DNA from: a virus
IMG/VR virus record: IMGVR_UViG_3300037502_000623
Coordinates: 1 to 47,593 of that record
Length of the DNA stretch: 47,593 nucleotides
Direction: 5' to 3' (one strand)
Shown here: one piece after another, positions 1 through 8,700 of the stretch
Numbering within the stretch: the first letter of the stretch is position 1
How the letters are laid out: the number at the start of each line of letters is the position of its first letter
The notes under the pieces: model-generated
Seen by the model: the letters and a program-made list of their open reading frames with translations, nothing else
What the model was told of the DNA's origin: nothing
The model's database searches: none
Translations under genes and position numbers: made by a program

Positions 1-2517
1 GGACTGCCGAAACCGAGCCTCGTGAATTCGGGTCGCGGGATTCATGTGTACTGGACTCTGGATAACTCGGTGGGCTACAACGATTGGAAGCCCACGGCAG
101 AAGCCCTGAAAAAGTTTTGTGCGGTGTACTCGCTGGAAGCAGATCCGGCAGTTACGGCTGATGCTGCTCGCATCCTGCGGGTGCCGGGAACGTCCAACTT
201 CAAAGGCATGTCACCCAAGCCGGTCGATGTGCTGATGATGGCACCCCCTGTGTCGTTTGAGAAGTTCCGCGAGATGGTCGGCATCGCAGATGAAGATGCT
301 GACGAGCGAGACATCCCAGAGTTCGCCCCCCGCCAACCGCTCGATGCAACAACCCGGGCCTTGATGGGGAACAGCGTATCCAAGTTCGCAACGATCATGC
401 GAAAGAGCGCGGCGGGGGAAGGGTGCGCCCAACTGACCACCATCTACACCGACCAAGAAAACGTAGCGGAACCCCTGTGGCGTGCTGGGCTGTCTATCGC
501 GGTCAACTGCGAAGACGGTGAAACCGCCATCCATAAGATCTCGTACAAGCACCCGGAATACAGCCCCCAAGAAACTAGGGACAAATCAGCAGCACTCTCA
601 AATAAACCGTACAAGTGCGCGACGTTTACTTCCCTGAACCCAGACGGGTGCAAGGACTGCCCGCTCAAAGGCAAGATCACGTCCCCAATTCAGATCGGGG
701 CACGGATTGCTGAGGCCAAAGCAGAGGACAACATCGTGGTCATGCGCAGCGCCACGCTGGAGCAGGAGATCACGGTTGAAATTCCCGAGTACCCGCAGCC
801 ATATTTCCGAGGCAAGACGGGTGGTGTGTACAAACGTGGGTGGGGTAAGAACGAAAAGGGTGAGGACAACAAAGATGAACTTGTTTATGAGTATGACTTC
901 TATGTGGTCAAACGCTTGAACGACCCGGAGTACGGGGAAGTTCTTTGGTTTCGACTGCACATGCCGAAAGACGGCATCCGGGAATTTGCTGCCCCGCTAG
1001 CGCACGTGACATCGAAAGACAAGTTCCGTGAAACGCTGGCGTTTCAGGGCGTAACCGCAACCGATAAGAAACTCTCAAACATCATGGCGTACGTAACCAA
1101 GTGGGTGCAGGAACTTCAACGACTGACCGAGGCAGAGAAGGCTCGGCAGCAGTTCGGGTGGCAGGATGATGACGCTAAGTTCGTGGTCGGCAACCGTGAG
1201 ATCTCTGCCAGTGGGGTCACGTACAGCCCGTCATCCTCGTCCACATCCGAGGTGGCTGCGATGTATTCCAAGAAGGGCTTGATCAGCGAGTGGCGCAAGG
1301 TCGCCAACATCTATGCGGCACCGGGCAACGAGGCCCGAGCGTTTGTTCTGTTCGCAGGGTTCGGGTCTGCTCTTTTCAAGTTCACCAAATTGAATGGCTC
1401 GATCATTCACCTGACAAACAATGGGTCGGGAGTTGGTAAGACCACCATTCAATTGATGGTCAACTCGATCTGGGGGCGTCCGGTTGAGCCCCTGCTGAAT
1501 CAGGAAGATAAGTATCTGGCACGTATGCACCGGATCGCAGTGCTTGGCAACCTGCCCCCGACCATCGACGAACTGACCAACATGAAGGACGAAGAGGTCA
1601 GCAACATGGCATACGCCATCACGCACGGGCGTGGGCGCAACCGGATGCAGTCTCAGGCCAACGCTGAACGGAGTAACTCCCTGCGGTGGTCATCCATCGC
1701 CATCACATCGGGCAACAAGAGTTTGTACGATCAACTGTACGCGCTGAAAGATTTCCCCGAGGGCGAACTGATGCGGGTCATTGAGATCAGCATCGCCAAG
1801 AACGACAGTCTCAGCAAGACACAATCCGATGAGATGTTTAACCCGATGTACGACAACTACGGCATCGCAGGGGAGATCTTCATACGGTATGTAGCTGCCA
1901 ACCTGCCCGAGGTGTTGCGCATGCTTGCGGCGATTCAACGCAAGTTCGATAAGGCGGCGGGGTTCACGCAACGGGAACGCTTCTGGTCAGGCACTGCGGC
2001 TGTCGCCCTCACCGCTGGGCTCATCACCAAGAAACTCGGTCTGCACGACATCGAAGTCTCAAATGTTTACCGCTGGGCAGTCGGATATCTAGGCAACCTG
2101 CGCATCGACATCCGCCCGGAGGGGCTAACCCCGCTTGCACAACTGGGCCTGTTCATGAACAAACATAACAACAACATGCTGATCGTGAACAGCACCGTGG
2201 ACAAGCGAACCGGGATGTTCGTAGCGCCGATACGGGAACCCCGTGGAGAACTCATCCTGCGGTACGAGCCAGATACGAAACTCTTGTTCGTTGCGTCCAA
2301 GCCCCTGCGGGAATGGTGCAGTTCGCAGCAGGTGTCCTACAACGGCATGATCCGGCAGTTGGTGGCGCAGAAAATTTCCCCCGGGGTCATTAAGAAAAGT
2401 CTGTCCAAGGGATCGGACATCACTTCCCCGTCAGTGGGGGCGCTGGTGGTGGACTGCACTGTAGCCGCTGAGTTGGACCCGGAGTCTAAGCAGGCCACGC
2501 CGAATGATAATGGTTGA
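1..2517 (+). CDS. primase-helicase, 5' truncated by the window edge
   Basis: Probable replicative primase-helicase that primes and unwinds phage DNA. The frame is open from base 1, and the first possible start (GTG at 22) falls just before the conserved SGRGIHVYW motif of archaeo-eukaryotic-type primases, so the true start lies outside the window. Numbering from that GTG: primase-end motif at residues 3-11, a Cys pair (GCKDC) near residue 208 that may belong to a zinc knuckle, and a helicase ATPase with Walker A GSGVGKT at 468-474 and Walker B-like IDE at 515-517. The layout resembles the primase plus DUF927/D5-like helicase fusions of phages and plasmids. It overlaps the next small gene by 14 bases and the pair ends at a strong terminator. 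It is the only clear replication gene in the window; others presumably lie upstream. Confident in replication role, less so in the exact family. Confidence 0.85.
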   Translation, partial: GLPKPSLVNSGRGIHVYWTLDNSVGYNDWKPTAEALKKFCAVYSLEADPAVTADAARILRVPGTSNFKGMSPKPVDVLMMAPPVSFEKFREMVGIADEDADERDIPEFAPRQPLDATTRALMGNSVSKFATIMRKSAAGEGCAQLTTIYTDQENVAEPLWRAGLSIAVNCEDGETAIHKISYKHPEYSPQETRDKSAALSNKPYKCATFTSLNPDGCKDCPLKGKITSPIQIGARIAEAKAEDNIVVMRSATLEQEITVEIPEYPQPYFRGKTGGVYKRGWGKNEKGEDNKDELVYEYDFYVVKRLNDPEYGEVLWFRLHMPKDGIREFAAPLAHVTSKDKFRETLAFQGVTATDKKLSNIMAYVTKWVQELQRLTEAEKARQQFGWQDDDAKFVVGNREISASGVTYSPSSSSTSEVAAMYSKKGLISEWRKVANIYAAPGNEARAFVLFAGFGSALFKFTKLNGSIIHLTNNGSGVGKTTIQLMVNSIWGRPVEPLLNQEDKYLARMHRIAVLGNLPPTIDELTNMKDEEVSNMAYAITHGRGRNRMQSQANAERSNSLRWSSIAITSGNKSLYDQLYALKDFPEGELMRVIEISIAKNDSLSKTQSDEMFNPMYDNYGIAGEIFIRYVAANLPEVLRMLAAIQRKFDKAAGFTQRERFWSGTAAVALTAGLITKKLGLHDIEVSNVYRWAVGYLGNLRIDIRPEGLTPLAQLGLFMNKHNNNMLIVNSTVDKRTGMFVAPIREPRGELILRYEPDTKLLFVASKPLREWCSSQQVSYNGMIRQLVAQKISPGVIKKSLSKGSDITSPSVGALVVDCTVAAELDPESKQATPNDNG

Positions 2518-2704
2518 AAACGTGCCGGTAGTGATAGAGTGGCACAAACTGTTTATGGGCAGTTCGTTCTACATACCGGCGCTCAATCGGCAAGATCTGA
2601 TTGAGCAAGTAACTCGGGAAGCCGCTCGCCGTAAGATCAAGTTGAAGTGCCGAATGACCTTTGAGCAGGACACGTTAGGAGTTAGATTCTGGCGAGTCGC
2701 ATGA
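2504..2704 (+). CDS. small protein of unknown function
   Basis: A 66-residue protein I do not recognise. It begins inside the last codons of the primase-helicase gene (14-base overlap), as in translationally coupled phage genes, and ends 5 bases before a perfect hairpin. ATG at 2504 and ATG at 2510 are both possible; neither has a good Shine-Dalgarno sequence, which fits coupling to the upstream gene. The protein has basic stretches (REAARRKIKLKCR) and no membrane segment. It is placed to be co-expressed with replication functions. The reading frame fills the space up to the terminator, which supports it as real. Confidence 0.55.
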   Translation: MIMVENVPVVIEWHKLFMGSSFYIPALNRQDLIEQVTREAARRKIKLKCRMTFEQDTLGVRFWRVA

Positions 2705-2709
2705 GCATG

Positions 2710-2728
2710 TGCTAGAGTTTCTCTAGCA
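2710..2728 (+). other. short perfect hairpin after the replication operon
   Basis: Arms of 8 bp (TGCTAGAG / CTCTAGCA) around a TTT loop, starting 5 bases after the stop of the small gene. There is no T-run behind it, so it is not a full terminator by itself. It may protect the 3' end of the mRNA or act together with the terminator 30 bases downstream. Confidence 0.5.
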
Positions 2729-2757
2729 GTTACTCTCTCCTTTCATTACTGCTCCTC

Positions 2758-2784
2758 GCCCCCGGCATGCCGGGGGCTTTTTTT
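2758..2784 (+). terminator. rho-independent terminator of the replication operon
   Basis: A perfect 20-base GC palindrome (2758-2777, arms GCCCCCGGCA / TGCCGGGGGC) is followed by seven T residues on the plus strand. The T-run directly touches the stop codon of the convergent giant late gene (complement of TTA at 2783-2785). For minus-strand transcription there is no T-run after the stem, so the signal is one-directional. Confidence 0.9.
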
Positions 2785-5700
2785 ATTGAAGCTCACCAAT
2801 CGCCTGCTCAATCACCGGCCGCAATTTCTTAGAGTACGTCACCCCGTGATGCAGGTACATCTCGTCCGAAATCTTGTCACGCGCCTTGACTGACCTGCGC
2901 AGCATGTCGGGCGAGATTCCCAGTTCGGGGTACTTGTCCCCGATCGCATACAGCCGATCCTCAGCCTTGTTCATGGCCTCAGTGTCACCCTCACGCATGG
3001 CGATGTAGTACCGCTTGAGGTTTTTCTTGACCTGATCCGTGATGGCCTTGTCTTTGGATTTGCCGTATGCGTTCTCTTCGTACTGCCGGATCAAGTCCGC
3101 AGGCGCGAATCCGAGAACCTGCATGGCTGCGTTGTAGCCGCCAATTTCCCCCATCACAGGATCACCCCGCAGGGTGTTGGCACCTTCGGTACTGTAACGG
3201 AATCCCTTGAGGACATTTCGCAGGGCGACTGGAAGTGCTGCTTCAATACCCCGCCCAAGGTGCCCTTCAGCAATAAGATCTCTAGCCCTGTCGATGCTAT
3301 CGACCATGGCGTACGGGGCACCGAGTGCGGACTCCAGCGCCCTAGCCATAAACGAAGCGTCGGTCTTATCGCCCTTGGCTTCCCGGAAGATCAGATCCGT
3401 CCAGCCCACCCGATCCGCGATGCTCAGATTCGTGACGTAGTTAATCGGACCCTTGTACAAAAATTCTCCGAGGAGCTTACGCATCACTGTGTCGAAGTCG
3501 TCATCATCTTCGTCTTGAAACGCGTTGTAGGCGAGTTCAGCAATCCAGTACAGCGGGACACCCTTAGCCCCGGCGAACAGCGCCGCCATGCCATACACCC
3601 CAGCCAACTGCCGTCGAGCCGCAGAGATCATACGTTGCTGCTCAGCAGTGGCCCCCTTCCTCGGAAGTGCCCTAAACATCGTGTCAAACAGCATGTAATA
3701 CATGCTGAAAGCGAACCGCTTAAACACGGTAAGAACACGGCCGATATTGGTTTGTGAGATTCCGGGACCTGACAAAGATCCGCTGGCACCGTGCGTGTAC
3801 TGCACCACCCGGATGGCCTTCTCAATCGCCCGTGCTTCCCGCTCCGCTTCCGGCACCCCTTGAGACTTGAGGCGATCCATCTCCAGATCAAACGCAGCGA
3901 CCGCCGAGATCTCGCGGTTCATCCGCTCGGAGTGGTGGAACAACCCATTAGTGATGAAGTTCGTGATCTCACGCAGCTTACCGCTGGTGTTGACCATACG
4001 CTCACCGAGTTCTTTCTCAGAGCGCAGTGCCTCATGCACGGTGGTGGTCTGAAGCAGCCCTTTGGCTTCAAGCGCGGTGATCAGCCCACGGTACTGCTCA
4101 ACCCCTTCAAACCCCTTACTGAGCAGGTTCTCGATTGAGAGCATGGCCCGACGTTCTGAGGTTTCCCCCGTCAATTCCTTAGTAGAGAGCTTGAACCCAC
4201 TACGGCGGTACAGATTCAGCGCATTCAGTAGAGCACGTCCTGCCTTGGCAAATCCATACTCACCGCCCAGATGCGGCATCGTGACCATCGGGGTCTGAAG
4301 CGTCTGGACGACAGCCGACGAGATGTTGCCCGCAATGTTGAAGTAGTACGCACCAGCACTGGCGTATCGAGCCGCCCAGTGAACATCTGGGTTCATCGCG
4401 TACTTACGGCGACCGACAAACTCTTCGTACAACTCCTTGGCGTACGCGCTGGGCATACCACGCAATTTACTCTGCGCTTCTGCCATCTCCTTCATGTTGT
4501 TCATGAGGCTCTCGCCGTACCGCATCCGAGCAAGTTGTTGTGCCGAGTTCGCGCTAGCGCGACTGAACACGTATGCAGCGTTGTCGATGTAGCCCGGGGT
4601 GCCCTGACGGCGTTGGCGGCTCTTGAGAATGCTAGTCTCAGGCAGTGCCTTGACCACGAGCAGGGTCAACTGGTCGATTGCTTCGGCCCCCGCGCCCGTC
4701 TTCTTCATGATGTCTACGATAGCCGCCAACATCGTGCCGTCAGGCATGTTGCGTGAGTTCATCTCCTCAACACGGGAGAACGACTCGATATTGGTCGCCC
4801 CTTGGGCTTCCACCTGCCTGAGCGCGGCGTCCCGTTCAACAGCCGATGTGAATGCAGGGCGGTAAGTTTTACCGTCGAGTTCGTAGTTCAGCCAAAAGAT
4901 CCCCTCACGATACAGCGGCGCGTAGTGGTCAATCCGAATCTCTGCCAGTTTCAACATGATCTTCTGGTACGCGGACATAGCGTCCTTCTGATCAGGGACC
5001 ATCGCGGAAATGTTGAACTTGAGGGATTCCTCCAACAACTTATCCAGTTCTTTGTACGTGGCGAACAAGTCCTTGAACAGAGCCATGCCTTTCGGACCAA
5101 GCGCCCGGTACCGACGATTGAATTCCGGCCACAGGGCATACTTATCAGGCTGGTTCTGATACGAACTGTGCTCCCGCATCGGGTTCACGTCAGGGATCGT
5201 GGTGTCATGCACCAGCGCCGAGAACTCAGCGTACTTGGGATCTTGGGTGAACTCTTGCAGTCGGTTGTTCAGAGGCTGCATGCGCTTCAGCAGGATGTGC
5301 TGATAGCCCTCCATAAGCGAGACATTCTCGGCAAACTTCTTGGCACCGGGGCCAAGCACCCGCTCAGAGACTTCAGCGAGTTGAGGCAGGTTCAGCAGTC
5401 GGTATGCCTGCTGTCGTGCCAGAGAAGTCAGCCCCTCCAACTTACCCAAGAACTGGGTGGCCCGAGTCTCGTTCATGGCCGGGAGTTTGGACATGGTGTC
5501 CCCCATCCCACGCAGGATGTCCCTAGCGAGGTGCGGGTTGGTCATGCTCTGAGCAAACAGTGTGTCCCCGGTACGGCTCATGGGCGGCACGCTGATGATT
5601 TCATTGAGCAGACGGTCCACTCGATCCACAGCCGATTCGGTCTTGGTGGGGAACCCCAACCAGCGACGCATGGCGTTCATGAACCGATCCCACAGGGACA

Positions 5701-8700
5701 TCTTCTGCCCATTGGGCACATACGCCTGCAACCTGCTACGCAGGTCGTCGTTACTCCAGATCTCAGCAGCAAACTCTTGCAGGTTGGTCGCGCCATACGC
5801 GCCGTCCACACTCCCGCGAACTGCATTGAAGATTGTCTTCAGTTGTTGCGTGACCGGATGCGAAGCGTTATCCAGCACGTGAGACAGGGCGGCGTGCGTG
5901 CCCTCATGCAGGATCTCGTAGTCGGTGGCCCCATCGCGCAGCGTGATGGTGTTAGTGGCTGGGTCATAGGATGACTGATCACCCCCGACCGTAACCTTCA
6001 CCCCTTTCATGAGGGGCATGAGTTTTCTGGCGACCTGAGTATAGAACCCAGAACGGGTGCTGTCCGCCAGCAGCCCCAGTGCAACCTCGAAATTACCCGC
6101 CTTGAGCGTCTCGATAATCACCGGGTGCGCTGCTTTGTGCAGCATCGCCTGCTCAAGCGAAGCATTGAGGCCCAAAGTGTTTTTCAAACCCGCCGACAAT
6201 GGCACCTGCTCGCGGGTCAGCCCATCCTTATTGACCTTGCCCGTGAGGAAGTCTTTAACTTCTGCCTGATTGTCGGGAACCACAAACAACTTGGCCCCAT
6301 CCATCTGGGACTCATGGTTCTTGATCAGGTACTCGTACGAGTCTCTATCGACATTGATGCACCCGAAAGAGAACCGGGCATCATCAGCAGCGCCCGTCTT
6401 GAGAGCGGCCATGCGTTGTTTCGCATCAGACTCTTTGAGCCAGACCGAGTGCATGATGGTGACCGAGTACTCCCCATCAATTGCCTTGTCGAGTACGAAA
6501 ACTTTCTTGAAGTCGTAATCGCTCGCGGTCTTTCCGCCAGCACGCAGACCAAGATTGAACAAGCCTGCGGGCGTGATGCGATTCTCCGGCAGTACGTTAC
6601 TGCCCTTCAGATAATCCCCAACAGCGGCACCAAACAGCGTCTTGCGCTCCATGAGAAGCGAACCGTCCGGGTTGAACACAAACATCCGGGCAGTGGGTTT
6701 GTCCGCGATGATGAGGAACTTATCCGCCTGTTGCAGATCATTCTTGATAGCACTGAACAACGTCTTGTACGCAAGTTGCCCTGCGTCAGACATCCGTGCG
6801 GCCACCTCGGGGGGTACTTGCACCGTGCTAACAGCCTGAGACACGGTGGGCGTGTGGACCACAACCGCCTCAGAGTTGGACACGAAGTTCGGGTTGAAGA
6901 TGAACCCCGCTGCGACCATGGCGGTAACAACCGCTTTGATGATGCTACGGATGCTGGAGGCAACAGCGTTTGCCCCATCCTGCACGTACTTGACTACATC
7001 TGCACGGAGTTTGGACAGGAACCTGCTTGACCCCGAGGGCGCTCCGTATTCGTTCTCAAGCGTCTGAACTTCTTCAGGAGTAAGCGCAGATTGGGTACGT
7101 TCCTGAAGGAATTTAGTGTCGCGGACCTCACGAATGAGGTCTTTCCCGTCGATTACGTCCGACTCGTCCTCAAGTCGTTGCTGCTGCCGCTCGTTGTGCC
7201 AACGCAAGTAGTCATCCTTGCGCTGCATTTGCCGGGTGTAGTAATCAATGAGCGATTCAAACCGAGCAACGGTCTCTGCGGAAAGGTTGGAGCGAATCCA
7301 CAACGCCGCATTGGCGGCGTTCTTGCCCCCTTGTCCCATGAAGAACGCGGCTTCTGCCTGATTGCCAAAAAATGGTTCTGGGCCAAGCTGAGAGAGCAAC
7401 CCCTTAGACGGAGCGCCCTTAACAGAAGCACTCGGCAGAACCATCAGCGCGTTTCTGTACGCGGTGGGGGCCAATGCCAGATCATGCGCAACCGCCTGAA
7501 TCGCCAACTCTGGGATTACCTTTGAGAAGTAAGCATGAGCAGCCCGCTCTACCTCGTTCAGTTTCTTACGCGACTTACCCAGACGCTCCTGAACCACGTC
7601 CATGTCTGTCCTCAACGCAGACAGACTTCTTTGGTTGCCAGCAATGTCAGCGGGGGGCGGCTTGGGCGGTGAGATTTCCGTGGTGGCATAACCGCTCGGC
7701 CCCCGCCCGTTAATGACAGTGATCCACGCCTGCTGTTGTTCAGGTGTGAGTTGCGTCCACAGGGGCTGATCTTTGGGATCGCTGAAGTCCGCCCACAAGT
7801 CAGCGGCATCGACGGTGCGATCCAACGGCGCAATCTGAATGGCGGCGTCAATCGTGGGTTGCCCACTCTCTACCGCATCTGTCCACGCAACCTGCTGCAC
7901 GGGGGACAGCATGCTCCACATGGGTTGTCTGAGCGGGTCAGCGAAATCGGCCCAAGCCTCGGCAGCGGTGGTGAGGGCTACTTGCTCTTCTAGGACTTGG
8001 GCGTCACTGGCAGGGGGAGGGGTGGCAGGTGCTTCTTGTCCTTGCGCTTCGCCTTGCTGGGCTTCAGGGGTTTGAGTGACATCGGTAGTAGCGGTGGTGG
8101 GTGGTTGAGTTACCGTTTCAGCAGTTGAAGGAGCAGCTTGTCCCTCAGCCGTTTGAGTGGGGGCACCTTCTGTAACAGCGGAAGGCTCAGCAGTTTGTAC
8201 AGATGTTTCACTGGGCGCGGCCTGAGTGGTGGGGAGTGGGGGGCTTGGCTTTTTAGCTGTCAGCGCGGCCCATTCTTCCTTCAACTGCGAGAAGCGGTCC
8301 ATAAGGGCGTCGTATTCCGCCCGCTTTTTAGACCCGCTTGGAGGGAGGCGGCCATTTTTTGACAGGAGGGCCATCGCCTTGTCGCCCGCCTCTTTCGCCT
8401 CATAAAATACTTGGTCGGCGGTGCGGGTAGCACCTTCTACTGCACCGGGCTGTGCTTCCGTTGTTCCTTGAGGTTCTCCAGCAGGTTGCACAGCACTGCC
8501 CACTCCGCCTCGCTCAGTTGACTCAGTGGTTCCGGTGGGGGCAACATCAGTGGGCTGTCCAGCCACATCAGTGCTTGTTCCAGTTGGCTGCGTGACAGAT
8601 CCATCAACATCGGATACCCCCTCAAACTCAGGGCGATTGAGAAATTCCTCGATTTTCGCAGCGGCACCGGTAGCGGGCTTGCCCGACGCGTAGGCTTCCA

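Noticed and set aside
1879-1893. TTCATACGGTATGTA in the primase-helicase gene, 14 of 15 bases of the palindrome core
   Set aside because: It encodes conserved-looking protein sequence (IFIRYVA) and has no outer arms; taken as chance, though it would be worth including in a binding test.
4802-5974. Long antisense frame of 390 codons opposite the giant gene
   Set aside because: A shadow frame caused by codon bias of the real minus-strand gene. The same holds for the long antisense frames at 11423-13444 and 13914-14993.
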